Shown: one piece after another, positions 1 through 15,392 of the stretch
Numbering within the stretch: position 1 is the stretch's first letter
How the letters are laid out: every line of letters starts with the position of its first letter
Assembly: GCA_028554795.2 (NCBI GenBank)
Contig: CM068830.1
Span: forward strand, 46,638,227 to 46,702,226
Direction: 5' to 3'
From: Sinohyriopsis cumingii
Taxonomy: Eukaryota; Mollusca; Bivalvia; Unionida; Unionidae
Length of the DNA stretch: 64,000 bases
Program-made: the position numbers and the translations under genes
Notes under the pieces: model-generated
Told to the model about the DNA's origin: nothing
Seen by the model: only the letters and a program-made list of their open reading frames with translations
Databases searched by the model: none

Positions 1-290
1 TCAAGGACATCCTAGTCAGGGCAAAGCCAACGCCAATCACCAATCAAAACCACTTTATTCAATCTGGCCCCTGTGGCGATAAAAGGTGCAAAGCCTGTCA
101 ACATATGTTAGAGGCCATGACATTTTCTAGTACAGAGACTAGAGAAAAACTAAACATACAAGGTCCAAACAAAACGTGCAAAACAGATAATGTAATTTAT
201 CTCATCACATGTAACATCTGTAGCCTTCAGTATGTCGGAGATACCAAAAGCTACATATAAAAAAGGAATCTTACTTGATACGCCGCCTTA
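1..290 (+). pseudogene. Penelope-like element, C-terminal GIY-YIG endonuclease fragment (cut by window edge)
   Basis: Frame 3 from the window edge reads a Cys-rich stretch (CGDKRCKACQH, about 70-105) followed by NVIYLITCNICSLQYVGDT at about 189-246. This is the linker plus GIY-YIG core typical of the C-terminal nuclease of Penelope-like retroelements, which nicks target DNA for reverse transcription. A stop codon at about 258-260 interrupts the reading and an Arg/His-containing stretch follows in a shifted frame, so the copy is dead. The reverse transcriptase would lie to the left, outside the window. The downstream stretch to about 720, ending in a short dyad (GACTCATTAAAGAGTC), is probably the element's 3' untranslated end. 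Confidence 0.72.
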
Positions 291-2590
<2,300 letters not shown>

Positions 2591-2592
2591 TG

Positions 2593-2620
2593 TATGTATG
2601 TATGTATGTGTGTGTGTGTT

Positions 2621-2656
<36 letters not shown>
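2593..2656. repeat. (TATG)n/(GT)n microsatellite
   Basis: A few TATG units grade into GT repeats, interrupted once by TTCTC. Confidence 0.95.
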
Positions 2657-2657
<1 letters not shown>

Positions 2658-2659
2658 AT

Positions 2660-3650
2660 GCATGCAGTTTTCGGCTATGACCACGGAATATGACGTGCTC
2701 TTATAGATTTCCATCCGCTGTCCAAAAAAATAAGAAAGCTCCCCAACTTTCAACATATCGACATGTTCAAACTTGTCAGATAATACAGAAATATTGGCAC
2801 AACAAAGCACTTCCATCACATCCAATTGTCTAGGTGTCTAAAACGTTTGTTGATGCTATTTTAAATAATGCGTGTTTTAATTCTTTCTCCTGCATATAAA
2901 AAGCTAAGGCTGGATAATTGTCGTATTCCTTTGACTCGTGTTTATGTTGTAACATCAAGTTTGCAGACGTATTTTATTTTGTATTTAGATATTGTTTGAG
3001 AGGAGCCATTCGTTTTGATTATCCGGTGGAAATAGAAAGTGCTCATTGGATTAAAATATTCTGGGACTTCTATTACTTATTTGAAGGAGTCGTGGGCAGT
3101 GCAGTTTTGATACATCAGGACTAATGGCAGATATGTACATTCGAGGATTTGAAACTCATTTGGAACATTCTGTTGTTTTGGACTTGAAACTTGTTGGTTT
3201 TGTTTCTTTCTTTGACTTAGTTTTTGACCACTGAGTCGCAACAATCAAAGGTGGGGGGGGGGGAAATACCAAAAGCTTTCTACTTTTCATAAAAGGTTTA
3301 CATAATGATTCACCAATTTACAAGACATAATTTGCGTAATCGACAAATTTCTCAAGATTTAATGCCAGGATCGAAATAACAAAATAAAACAAACCACAAA
3401 AGCAGGAAAATATTTATCTTTATTTCTTGTATTTACATATGGAATAACCTACCTATTAATGTCAAGTGAAATGCAATTTCCTAAAAATTTAAAAACGCAT
3501 TTCCACACAAAATAATGGTGTTCCTTCCTATTATATTTCTTGTGATCACAAATACGCTGTTACACATACTAGAGTCAGAGACCAATATATCGACTTTAAA
3601 ATGGTTATTATGATAATCCCCTCTGCAGCCTTGGTGTAGAAACCAGAAAT
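2660..3650. other. No recognised gene
   Basis: AT-rich with a short G run near 3252-3262. No motif-bearing open frame or RNA gene seen. Confidence 0.6.
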
Positions 3651-4560
3651 GTATATTATTACATATATCTGATTTAATTCATATTTATTTTAATTTAATT
3701 GTTTGTCAGTATTAAATATTTTTATTCTATTATATGCTATTATAATGTAAATTTATTTACTGGAAATTACATTTTTCCAGAAAATTTGTTGATCTGTATC
3801 ATTCTTTTTGCAAACACTTGGTGTTGATCTAAATCCTGACCTTGTTTCAGAATTTGTAGCAACCTTCGTAAACAAGTTCTATTTTATTTTAAATTTACTG
3901 GTTTCCGTCAGGGTTATTTTTGGTGTTTGTGACATAAACACGTGACCATCCCCCCCCCCACCTCCGTTCGATTTCGCAATTCCGGTTTTTCCATTACTAC
4001 GCATTTGTTAGTTTTAATAGAGATGTGCAGAGAAAGATTTCTCAGTTTGGGGCTTTTTACACTGATGTCAAGTTATGTTGTTGCAGCCAGATTTTGAGTT
4101 ATAATTTTCTTCAGATTAGTTGGATTTCAAAAGGATTAATCTATTTTCTCTGGAAATATTTTGAGGAGTGCTCACACAGAAGTTTTGGAAAGACATTGTT
4201 TACAAATTTAATTTGGATTTCCAACACCGGCGTGTCATTATTTGTATTTCTACAAGGAACTGTAAAAAACAACACAGTACAGACTACAGTATACGGTATC
4301 GTCGTCCATCTCGGATTTTCCATCAGGATTCGAACTTGAAATTATTAAAACATTTATAACTAGGACTTTTGCAATTTAAATGGTGGATTATTCTTGGATT
4401 ATTTTTGGATTTGATTCTTGAAATCGTAAGTTCTTCTCCTTTATTAATTTTTACAGAATTTTTCCAGGGAAATAAATTATTTGTTAAATTTTAAAAAGCT
4501 TGTTGTTTTCACTCTTTCTGTGTTACTGTTTATTCGAGACTAAACACGTAACAATATCAA
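3650..4560 (+). repeat. Interspersed repeat family R1, copy 1
   Basis: This ~0.9-kb stretch matches the reverse complement of 26630-27545 along its length. Shared landmarks, in order: TTTAATTTAATTGTTTGT near 3690; TTTTTCCAGAAAAT near 3775; a block with TTTCGCA..TTCC near 3970; TACGGTAT near 4292; GGATTATTCTTGGATTATTT near 4383; TTTTTCCAGGGAAAT near 4457; and CTAAACACGTAACA near 4540. A B-box-like word (AGTTCGAATCC, minus strand, near 4328) is conserved in both copies. No protein-coding capacity is visible, so it may be a non-autonomous transposon, a SINE-like element or a solo LTR. The class is unknown. Confidence 0.7.
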
Positions 4561-5877
4561 TATATTTTCATTTGTACATGATACTCAGTTCAAAGGCAAA
4601 ATCTAATACTTAGTCTTAACGAAATGTTCGTTCCATATTTATTATTGTAACCCCTTGTAATCTGTGACGATATTATACGGTATTCTTATCTGTATTAGTG
4701 TTATCTCTTATATTTACTGTGGATATTATACTTGAATGCAGTTGGATAAGATAATAGGATACATAGGGCGGATGGGTGCCATGTAGTAAAATATTACGTA
4801 TTGTACGTAATAAGTGAGATTTTTTTTTTTTAAAATACAGTTAACTTCAAAAATGTCTTTTAAACTTGTAGGTAAACGGAAAAGATATTTTAAAAGCTAA
4901 CATATGCAATTTGATAGTACAATAGATCACAATATTGAGATATACATGATGTATTGCATTGCAGTTGTCGTGTTGCATGAAACTAAGCAAGAGGCAACGA
5001 GTGTTACATTTTTCATATACATTGGGCCTTCCGTACAATATATGTGGCTGACATCGCGATGGATATCATGTAATGGGTACTTCTGTATTGATTTTCTTTT
5101 TCTTTCAGTTCCTCGACTGACAATCTTATTGCACCGATACCTATAACCAGACGGCTATCAAGCTTTCCAATTAGAAAGTACAGTTGTATTCGGTACTGCT
5201 GATATTAAAGACAATTCCTAAACGTTTCTGACATACCTACTATGAAATGATGAATGTGCTTGCTTACATTTAACTTCTTTTCATCTCCTCTTTCACCACA
5301 TGTGGTTCTGTAAATATTAATCCGCCGAAGTTTCTATCTTCCGGCATTATCAGTCTTTCGTTCTTTACAACCATGTAAAGATAGTAAAAACATTAGTTAT
5401 ACTGATTATACCAAAAAAATCTTTATTTATGTACAAATGCGATATACATTAATATTGCTTGTAGGTATGAGAACTGTTTTAACTGTAATATGTGTTTCTG
5501 CTAGTGTGTAAGGTGGCACGTCCCGCAGGCAAGAGAACCGAACAAATTAAGAAAAAGACATATTTTTAAAAAAACATTGCGAACTGATCAGGTACGATAT
5601 ACACACTTTATCAGAAATTATATATATTTTTATAACACAAAAATGTGTGGAGACTGTGTACACTACAGACAAGTGTTTTGTTTGGTACAGTGTATCTTTA
5701 TATGTCATCTGCCATCAAGGGGAAGCAAAGGAAAATATCGACGAGGCTTTTTGTGGGCATATCAAAGGGGATGGAACTTACCAGTGTTATGTATCTATCT
5801 ATAACTCTGGTAACTTGTCCATAGGATCTGTTTCATACTATAAACAGTCCGGTTTCATTAAATTGCCAAGTTAGTCA
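4561..5877. other. No recognised gene
   Basis: AT-rich. A polypyrimidine-CAG near 5090-5109 resembles a splice acceptor but no convincing exon follows. A 75-codon plus-strand frame at 5647-5874 has scattered cysteines but no motif I recognise. Confidence 0.5.

Positions 5878-5939
<62 letters not shown>
5878..5939. repeat. (TA)n microsatellite
   Basis: About 60 bp of TA, abutting the 3' end of a minus-strand SINE. Confidence 0.95.
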
Positions 5940-5942
<3 letters not shown>

Positions 5943-6302
5943 CGGTAAAACCACGCCAGAAACGTGACGGTCGTTAAACATGGCACTGGAGTCATTTAGC
6001 AAAGGTGCTTGCCCAAGCTTGATCAGTAATTTAATGAATATTGTTTAGTACGGGGGGTGTTGATTACGAAATGTTGTTCTTTTGGGATTAAGGTAAATTT
6101 TCAGCACATGATATGCTATAAATGGCGGCCAGTAAAACTGGTGGAGGAAGAACCCGGTAAAACATGGTAAGAACCCCCGATCTATGAGAAGATACTCACA
6201 AACTCACATATGTCGAACCCGAGACTCTAGCCCACGCGAACAGAGGTGAGATGCCCGTTATCGATAGGGGCCAGCACATCAGACCACTCTGCTACCCATG
6301 AC
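5940..6302 (-). repeat. tRNA-derived SINE, family S3 (Ser/Leu-tRNA-like head), copy 1
   Basis: On the minus strand the element starts with a tRNA-like head (GGTAGCAGAGTGGTC, about 6295-6280, as box A; GGGTTCGAC near 6190 as box B) with a long variable-arm-like insert, as in class II tRNAs. The body contains CTTCCTCCACCAGTTTTACTGG (near 6150) and CATGTGCTGAAAA (near 6105 in plus-strand sense). The same head-body layout occurs at 47270-47520. The tail runs into the (TA)n array. Confidence 0.68.
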
Positions 6303-6744
6303 AAAATTACTATAATATTGTTGTAATAGTGATGCCATATTTCCTTTAATTATTTCCTGTAAAACTTAGCAGCGAGTTTGTGAAGAAATAACTTACAGTT
6401 GAAAAAAGCCACACCATTTTGTCCACATATCATTATTAATCAATAAAGAGTTTGCATGCAATGAAACCAAAATGTGACTGACACTAATGAATAATCCACT
6501 GAGTGGCAAGGTATTAGTGAATTTAGGTGAAAACTTTGGGGAAAAAATGAACATAAGTTCTTTTGCTGCATGTACTATTTGCAGATTAAAGACATATAAG
6601 TCACTCTTGAACAGATGCAAAGTAGGTCCAGTAATACGTATGGAGGCATGTGTTGTCCAAAAATAACATTTTATGAGAAACATAATGATATAATTGTACA
6701 TGTCTGTTGGTAATATACCATAATGAGACTAATGTCATTGACGC

Positions 6745-6842
6745 ATCTATCTATCTATCTGTCTATCTATCTATTATATCTATCTATCTGTCTGTATGTC
6801 TGTCTGTCCGTCTGTTGTCTGTCTGTCTGTCTATCTATCTAT
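6745..6842. repeat. (TCTA)n/(TGTC)n tetranucleotide repeat
   Basis: Tetranucleotide array mixing TCTA and TGTC units. Open frames across it are artefacts. Confidence 0.95.
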
Positions 6843-8904
6843 GTGACTGCCTCGCTATATTCAGTTTAGATTTTTGTACCACAACTATGGCAAATACACC
6901 ATAATGACAAATACACCATAAAATGCCCAATGGTCCCCATGTATGTCTTTCAGTATGAAAGGTTACATGACTATACCCTAATATCGTTGGGATCTTTCTC
7001 ATATAAAGCAGAGCGAGATGAGGTGTAAGTGAAATGGTCTTTCCGACATTCAGTGTTTATCGTTCTGTAACCATTCCAAATGACTAAAAGACCTTTGTTT
7101 CACCTGAAACGTAGCATTTTAATTATCGCGGTGAGGTGCGTACAACTTTCCATTACGCCTAATTGAAATGCGGCGCAAAGAAATGTTGGTAACTTTCTCT
7201 TCAGCGGATATCACTTTCATCTTTATAAGCTAATATGGTGGACACCAACCTTGGCACTAGGATACTGTTCCACCATTAGCATTCTCACGAAGCACACAGT
7301 TCCATTATGTCTTGCCTATACTTTGTGATTATGTCGATCACCAGTGGCATCAAATCGCCTGTTTTAATTATTTCAAAATACCCTACTTCTTCACAAATGA
7401 CTACACTATACAGAACGTTACAAATTCACTGACTCAAAGTCTACAAATGTCACACACAAAACAAAACCAATCTATCTTTAATACCAAGTAAGAAATGTTA
7501 ATAACGCGCCACCAATATGCATATAGGTAAATATAAAAATAAGTTTGAACTCGTCCCCTTGACGTGGCCTGATTGACATGGGGTATATTACACTGGAAAA
7601 GAGCACGATATCATATAATGGATACATGTCAAACTGATTGTCTCAGATCATGTTAAACTATACTTCAGATGGAATTTAAGATTGGTGGCAATCGTAACAT
7701 ACAACATATATAGCGACTTCATTTAACGTATGAAATTTCCCATATATCGTTACCGGATCAGTTCTCAATTTTCATATAATTATAAATAAAATAACATATG
7801 TCTCAAATGAAACATTTCACAGCGGAAAATCAATGATAGGTGAGACCGCGTCATACAGTCATTACTCAGTTCATTTATGTCAGCTGGCGACGCTAGCTAA
7901 AATATTTTTAACGGCCAAACAGAACAACAAAACGTTACTAGGAAGTCAAAATTCTTTGGGATGCTTATGCTTATTTGAAAGTGCAACGGCTAGTAAGTAC
8001 CGTTATTACTCTCTGTTGTAACTAACTGTTGAACGACACTCTCCTTACCTGATTTACTGAGAAAGTCGTGATACTTCGTGAGATCGCAGTGAACTATCAT
8101 TCCCTACCTTAGTGAAAGTACATTCTTCACTACGCCCGTGGTTCAATGCTTCGTATGAAATCTGATCACAATTAATTTTACTATATATTCTGTACATCCT
8201 ATTTTTGTTTCACCACCAAAAAGAGAGAAGAAACAAAATGTTTTAAAAATGGACTAGGACTATGTTTGTGGGTATTGGGCCAAAAGTAATTTTTGTGACC
8301 CGATTCTGCATGTCCTTGCTACATTCTCCGCTATAAGGCTAGCTACTCGAAAGACACAGATGTGCTAGTTAACGAGCAACGATTGTTTTTTTGCTTGCCA
8401 ATTTAGACCGGGTACAAACGAACTCACTGAAATCGTTTGTACGCTTGATTATCTCCCTTAGCAATGGCATCAGCTCTGGCTCATTCGCACCTCTGAAGCA
8501 AATTCTACGGATCATATCGAATTAATGGCGATAGCTGCCATTCGGACAACTTCCACTATTTACAAAGCAAATATTGGCCTCAAGTTGCGGATTCATGGAA
8601 TTAAGTTTTCATTGCAGCATCTTGATCAATCCAAGTTTGAAAAAAAATAGAAATAGCCGAGATGGTCCAAACATATTGCGGTTTCTTTTTTTAAAGATAT
8701 TTCTGCAAATAAAATGCATGCTTTTTTCGCAACCTGCTATGCTGACAGACATGCTGTCAGAAACAGCCACGTTGTTCCGAATGACACTGTCTCTTAGAAA
8801 AAGATCAAAGACGTGTGCAACATCTTTAACACATACACAACTGTTTCATTCAAGAACGACAGCTTATGTAAATATTCGATGCCCAATTGTGTCTTCTTTA
8901 GACA
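6843..8904. other. No recognised gene
   Basis: AT-rich unique-looking sequence. The longest frame (8574-8963, plus) runs into the CR1 fragment and has no motif of its own. Confidence 0.55.
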
Positions 8905-9545
8905 ATACTAAATCAATAATAGTATCAATATTTTGGAATTCAGAAGTGTTCTCCGTGGTATAGTAGTGTTAGAGACCAGTTTCGCACTGCTAAAAGAGAA
9001 CGCCCTATGGCTGAGAAGATTTGGCTTTTCATCAGCTTCACTATTCATAAACGGATCGAAGAAACTGCTCAGAAGACTGTCTCCTATTTCATGCAGCAAA
9101 ATCAACCTACTACAGTATTAAGATAGCTGAAAGTTCCAGCTGCAACGAGCTCTTCGAGATTTCAAACAAGCTAATGTCCAGGAATAAATATGCACCACTT
9201 CTCTCCGGCTGAACTTCTGGACCTATTTTTGCATGTCTTCACTGACAAAGTACAATCCGTTAAAGATAAGCCTGTCAACACAATTTCATCTGACTTATCT
9301 TCACCCTACAGTTATGATGCAGAATATCAACGGCAACCTTCAAAAGCATTTGAATCTATCTCTATGGATCTGGTACATACACTTATGACTAAAAGCGCTC
9401 CAAAGTCATGTGAACCCAATCCGGTTCCGACATCACTGCTGCACGAATGCTTAGATTCAATATTGTCTTCATTAACCGATATTGCTAGTACATCCCTCTA
9501 ATTTGGGGGAATTGACATCACTTTTAAAAACTGCTTTGTACATTG
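8905..9545 (+). pseudogene. Decayed CR1-like LINE fragment (between endonuclease and RT)
   Basis: Reads in broken frames as the same protein as the CR1-like elements at 59729-62620 and 43797-45758. Matching phrases include TNIRCP/SIFWNSEVFSVV at the start, RFGFSSASLFINGS, and in 9190-9501 the block DLVHTLMTKSAPKSCEPNP, equivalent to DFVRTILMKSAPKSCELDP at about 60880 onward. It covers only the region upstream of the reverse transcriptase, with frameshifts near 9000 and 9140, and lacks both ends. It is clearly older than the other two copies. Confidence 0.8.
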
Positions 9546-9639
9546 CAAATGATGTTTTCAAGATCTTTGGCTTACGGTGGTGTATACATCATCAGTTTTG
9601 CTCATTATTATTCTATGTGAAACGGTCAGGTCTAATAAC

Positions 9640-11560
9640 GACTAACAGTGCTTACTGCTTTTTGTCGTTCAACGGACCCAATCATTGTTACGGCGAGCCA
9701 ATAAGGCCCACAAGAGGCCAGCCACCAAGGTATGGCCAAACCTAGCCATATTGAAATGATGGTGATATCGCTGGGTTTGCCTGTACTTGAGCGGCGTGAA
9801 AATCGGCTTTTTTTTGCTAGTCCTGTCGTTATTTCATCACATCAGCAAGTTCTTTACAAGCGTCAACTCTACCTGAGCTATTGGCTTTAGTCATCTGAGT
9901 CACATCCTGAAATGGTACCGCTGACTGTTACGACTTCAATGCCGCTGGAGGTTACGACATTGGTGCAGTTGATCTCTGCTCGGTTGTATTGACTGCATTG
10001 TCATGATGTAGAAAACAGGTGCTCGCGGACGTATTATCGCAACCAGTGTTTGCTCACCAGGACAGTAGAGTTTACTTGATTTTTCCAAAACTGTATTTCC
10101 TAGACCGACAATGCGAAGTTTCATTATTCACGCTCATATGGTCTCGACATGGGTCAGTAAGAACTTATTGGCTATGTCAATAGATATTGTCTGAAACGAA
10201 ACACGATCGTGTACATACAAGTTGAGGTTGAACAACAGCCCATAGATCTGCGCTCTCTCTGTATCTCTGTAAGTTAAACAGGCTGCTCGACTCTTGGTAC
10301 GTATCTATGACGGTGCACATAATTGACTTCTTTGGCGGTGGCGCTAAGCAAACCTTCTGATGATTGCCTCCATTTATTGTAGCTCCAGACGTTTAAATAT
10401 TCGGCCGCAAAGCAAACATATCTGACAATGGTGTCACCTTATTGGTTGTGTGCTTAACGGCCGACAAAATCACGTCAGTTGGGGGATCACGGCAGTAAAT
10501 GCGCGAGAATTGTTTCGATGGGATTGAAAAGCAAACTTTTAAAACGTTGATAATTTTGCGCTCCGACGGCAATAATACTAACACAGTTCCAGAAGCGAGT
10601 TTATATTTCATTCATATTCACTGGAATCGGGGTGACAGAATGTTGACATCGCTTCCAATCATGTAAACGGTGTCCTAACGGTAGATAATTGCAGTACCGC
10701 CGCTGGGGATACCATTAGGTGCGTGGGTTTCAACGTCAACCCACAGCCTTAGAGATTCTCAAACTCTTTCACTTTTGCAATTATAGCTCGTGTTGTATTA
10801 TTTAAAAAATCTATAGGTGAGCAAACAGATATAAGAAAGGAGCACGAATCCTTGGTGCTTCCAGAGCCACTGGTGGAGGAGAATTTTCACCAAATAAGGA
10901 TTGACACGCACCGGTTCATATTGGGGAATAACAAGGATGCAAAGTAGATTGAACACTGGGAATATATAAATCGCGGTCAGCTAGGGGTAATTGTGCTTTT
11001 GCTGTCGTTACAACAGCCAAAAGTATTACCGGTTGGTGGGGGGAGTGTTGTTGCAGGCGCCATTGCTACAACATTGTCAGCGTGGTATATGGCACTAAAA
11101 AGCACCTGCAACAGTAGCCCTTCCTACAAAGCATTCAATGCCATTGATCAATCGTCTCACTGGCAGAAATGCAACTTATAATCTTCGAAAAAGCTTTGTT
11201 TCGTCGCATTACAATGATCGGCCTAAAAAAAGTCTTCGCTATACGTTCAGGTAGAAGACATGGAAACTGTGATTTAGCTTTTGGGTTGTAGACCGTATTT
11301 TTTCCGGATCATGTGATGTCAAGCGAACTGACGTTTCCAGTGACATCATCACAGTCTTTCGAGAATACCACGGCTATAGATCAGAGGTACGTGCATGAGG
11401 GTGTTGAACACACCCCTCCTGGTCAAATTTAAATCACACTGCTCAACTACGTTTTAAAGAGTCTGGAATGTTGAAAATATCGTGCGCCAGAGGCTGAGCA
11501 AAGAAGTGGTCTTAACGAAAAATACCCCCGTGCAGTAAACGAGGGGGATCTCGTTGTCCA
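9640..11560 (-). pseudogene. Possible decayed coding zone, unrecognised
   Basis: This stretch is less AT-rich than its surroundings, and the minus strand gives a chain of hydrophilic frames broken by stops. Examples are the 72-codon frame 10611-10393, which contains YCRDPPTDVILSAVKHTTNK, and the 62-codon frame 10124-9936. The pieces look protein-like rather than random, but I recognise no family. It may be an old transposon, viral or host pseudogene. It could also be chance, so treat it as a pointer only. Confidence 0.22.
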
Positions 11561-13535
11561 GAAAGACCTGTGAGTAGAGAATATATAAATATATCAGACT
11601 CTTCATAATTTGAATCATCATTATTTATCGGACGAAACATTGTGTCAGTATGATTTTTATTACCAAAATATATAGCAAACTATGTTATGCTCTTCAAAAT
11701 AGAGTGCTGCTTATGGCCAATACAGTACTTCCAACCTTTGCGTGTACTGAACCGTGTTGTACGTCATTCACAAACAGATATACGTGTACATGCATTTAAA
11801 GAGAACTAGCTCAGTATGTACACTGAAATCTGTCCACGATCATTATTACGTGATATACAAATGATTATCATCATTTATTATATACAAAAAATACTTAGTT
11901 ATACTAATGTGACAAGGAATAATACGACTGTCACTCTAACAATATTTACTTGCTCATCGCAACACTGACACTGACACTGTAATTATTACTTAAAAATAGC
12001 AGGAGAAACAGCGTTTATGTTGCATTATGCTTTCACCTTTGACATTCTGAGGATTCCTTACACTTTGAAACCTACATGCATTGTTAGTAGAAGAATAATA
12101 ATGTTGTGATTTAAGTAGTATACGGCGGCACATGGGGTTACAAAGTGGTTCCGATGTTAAAGGTCAGCGGCCATACTACGATATTTTTCTTTTTACATCT
12201 GATTTGCATTACATGATTAAAAGAAGTTATATTCGCACAAAAAGAATTAAAAAGATGATTAAGTGTAAAGAAGAAATAATATATAATTACTCGAGAAAGT
12301 AAACAACACTGTTACTTCTCCTTAGCTACAATTTCCAGCTATAGAGGACGCCAACCGGAAATGACATACATTTATCCCACAAGACGAAGTACATGCTTCT
12401 TGTTGTCGAAAAATAAAACACTATAGACCATGGATAGGGAACATGTATGTGTGCAAGACTCACTATATTGTGTCTCTCTCAAAACTGTTCCACTGTTTCA
12501 ATTTATTTTCAAAATTCCCGTTAATAAAGGTAAAATGGAATCAATGCTAGATGTTGGCTTCCCCATGTAGGACAACTTCGTAAAAAAAAAAGCAAATCGG
12601 CACACTTAAAAGACTCCAAAGGAACCAAAGTTGGCTTTCCTATGTTGGTCGACTTCATACAAATAAATCGGCACACTTTAAGTAATCCAAAGTCACTTTT
12701 CGGGGTTGGCTTGCTCTGTAATAAAATAGCCTTTGTAGCTGATATCCTGTTGGTAAGTATAATCAAGGAGTTTATTGCTCGCTGCCAGTTATGTTTATTC
12801 ATCACCCAGGCTTCTATTTGTTTGCAATATGTAATCATAATTGATATTTGCAGGATGAAAAGTATAAACAGCAATATCTTGCTTTAATAATAATTTTGTA
12901 ACCCATGCTAGCAAAAATATCATTTGCACTCACAGTGAATGAATTTTAAAATAATGTTGTTTTTGGGGGTGGGGTTTCTTGCGAGATTCGTCGTATAGAT
13001 AACCTGGATACAATACAACCTTGGTCATTTTGTACCTTATAACTTGTCATATGTCAATGGAAGATTCCTTGAAGCAATCGGGTGATATTCTCGTCTCTTT
13101 AGCGCTGTTGTTTTTTGTTTGAAATAAGCGATACATACTACAGTAAGGATGCATACGCCAGCGGCATCCGCCACATATAGAGAGTTCGTGGATATATTTT
13201 TGTCTTTAATCAATATCGCATACTGAAAAAGTAGGAATAAATGACAACAATGCAAGGTTAGTTTCTTTTAATTTATTTTCAAATAAGAGTTTTATTTTAA
13301 TTTATTTTATTGTACCTTGCAGGGGTGGGGTGGGGACAAATTTGACACAAATTATATCCTTTCTTATTTATATTGAATAATGGACCAAATATGATTGACG
13401 ATATTGGCTAGCAACGACAAGCTTTCAGATTACGCGGGCACACACTAAGACATCGACTTGGAATAAAACCACAATAAAATTAACCGGTAAGAGCTTCATA
13501 TTGCAGCAACTAAACACTGACAAATGCGCAGCATT
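11561..13535. other. No recognised gene
   Basis: AT-rich. A short imperfect duplication around 12548-12672 repeats an approximately 90-bp phrase (ATGTTGG..GACTTC..CAAATCGGCACACTT). No coding motif seen. Confidence 0.5.
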
Positions 13536-13545
13536 ATTCTCTCTC

Positions 13546-13585
<40 letters not shown>

Positions 13586-13588
13586 TCA
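13536..13588. repeat. (CT)n microsatellite
   Basis: TCTCTC run with CTGTCTCTGTCT interruptions. Confidence 0.95.
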
Positions 13589-14078
13589 TGTGTAATAGTG
13601 TAGAGTGTATATTATACGCAGCAGTGTTGCAACCTGAAGCCTAAAATTAAATATATTTCTTATAATATCTCATGTACGCTACTCTTAGAAAAGTGTATAC
13701 GTATTCTGTAGAATATAATGTTAAGTATTATTGTTTTATAAGGAAATATTGATAATTTGACCAAAGACTTATATTGAGAATGTCAGATGCATATATTCAT
13801 TTAGCATAAAAAATGAATGTATGTAAATGTTTCAATTAGAACGAGCAAGATATGTCAGTTTGTGTTTTCTCTCAGATATATGTATGTTACGAAGTGTGAT
13901 TATTTTCTTTAAAAAGAATATCAAGATAGTTTAGTTTATTTAAATTTGTTCAAGTTTTTCCTAAAACCTATTTTATTGTACAACCTATAAAAATTGTCAA
14001 AAACATTTTGTCCTACATAAGTTATGTATATTTCATACTTGTTGTTTGAAGAAAAAGTACTTGTTCAAACTATTGTTA
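13589..14078. other. No recognised gene
   Basis: AT-rich sequence with no motif-bearing frame. Confidence 0.55.
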
Positions 14079-14175
14079 TGTTGGGCCGAATGGTCTTTCA
14101 AGTTGGGCCGATTTGTCTCTCAAGTTGGGCCGAATTGTTTTAATTTCGGCCTAATTTGGGTCGAATTGTCTTGGA
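14079..14175. repeat. 22-bp tandem repeat (about 3-4 units)
   Basis: The phrase GTTGGGCCGAATTGTCTTTC recurs at about 14081, 14103 and 14125, with a further degenerate unit (TTTGGGTCGAATTGTCTTGG) near 14155. Confidence 0.85.
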
Positions 14176-15074
14176 CCAAATTGATTATAATCTGACATAA
14201 ATGGTAAAACTTTCCCATACCTTAATCTATTCGATCCCACAGCTTCAATCCATTTTTTTCTGGTAAACAGGGTCTTTCGGAAAAAGAAAGAACTCTCTAG
14301 TCACATAATCACTCTTTGGTTACATCCTTATGCAACACAGTGCACCATATTTTCTCTAGAAAAGCACAATCGTATGATATATCACATAAACGTTTACGTG
14401 GGGAAATTAAACAATTGAATAGCTAGGTTGAATAAAAGGTATAAATTAAGTCATATACGTGTTTGGCACGCGGAAACTACTGATTGTTTAAGGAGACTGC
14501 AGAATATTTTTTTTCTGAAGAAAATACACGTTGGTATATCACAAATTGTGACAAGACTGTATTTGTTGGTGTTCTTACCAATGTTTTTACTTTTAACACA
14601 TAACTAAGCATTTATATCTATAGCTATGCACGAAATTTACGCACAAATTGTGCAGCTGCGGTCAGCAGCTTTTTGATCTTAGTTGCGCATACATTTGTTA
14701 TGACAAAGTCCTGGAAGAGATATGAGCGTCACTCGACGAAACTGTTCGTCGTTTAATGGTTATTTATTTTGAACTAAATAAAGCGCAATTAAGTTTTTAA
14801 ACTTCGTTTACCTCTATTCATTTAAGATCCAATCCAATGGTCCGCGATGGTGATGTATTGGTATTGACAGCCGATGTGCGAATTGCTAGTCATGTACTAC
14901 TGGGTGTCTTCGAAGGAAAGCTCACTCAAATGAATCAAGTAGAAATGGACAAGCTAAAATCCCTGTATCATAATATCTTCTAAATATCAAAGCAAAAGAC
15001 ATTTCAGCGTATTGCCATGCCTTTAATTGGTCTTGGTAAATGTCACCTGTTACTTCCTCAACATTAAATACGTT
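14176..15074. other. No recognised gene
   Basis: AT-rich sequence. No gene, RNA or repeat recognised. Confidence 0.55.
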
Positions 15075-15113
15075 TTGTGTGTGTGTGTGTGTGTATGTGT
15101 GTGTGTGTGTGTG
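15075..15113. repeat. (GT)n microsatellite
   Basis: GT run with a single TATG interruption, at the 3' tail of the adjacent minus-strand SINE. Confidence 0.95.
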
Positions 15114-15392
15114 ACTTGGATTGTTAACTTAGCTTTAACAATTTTCCAGTCATACCGCTAGAATGTTTGCAGTGTGGTAGTTGATAGTGATGTCTAGCAC
15201 TGGGGCATCATGCCACAGACATGTAGCATCATGTCCCACCCAATCACATTATCATGCCAACAGGCCGACCAGTCCTAACACTAACCTCTTAATGCTGAAC
15301 GCAGCTGCTTGTAAAATTTTTATAAGTCTTTGGTATGAATCGGCATGGATCCGAGGCAGACGCTCTAACCACTAGGCCACCGGAGCGGTCAA
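15114..15392 (-). repeat. tRNA-derived SINE, family S1, copy 1
   Basis: Minus strand: head GCTCCGGTGGCCTAGTGGTT (box A region, about 15388-15369), then GCGTCTGCCTCGGAT. The anticodon-arm-to-box-B part is deleted relative to the copy at 48030, because the sequence jumps from CCTCGGATC to CATGCCGATTCATACC. The body follows: AAGAGGTTAGTGTTAGGACTGGTCGGCC, then GGGTGGGACATGATGCTACATG, then GTGCTAGACATCACTAT. The tail ends in the GT array. The same body occurs at 48030-48360 and 58005-58918. Confidence 0.85.

Noticed and set aside
5647-5874. Small secreted-type exon (75 codons, several Cys)
   Set aside because: No signal peptide followed by a known domain and no splice context clear enough. Left as unassigned.
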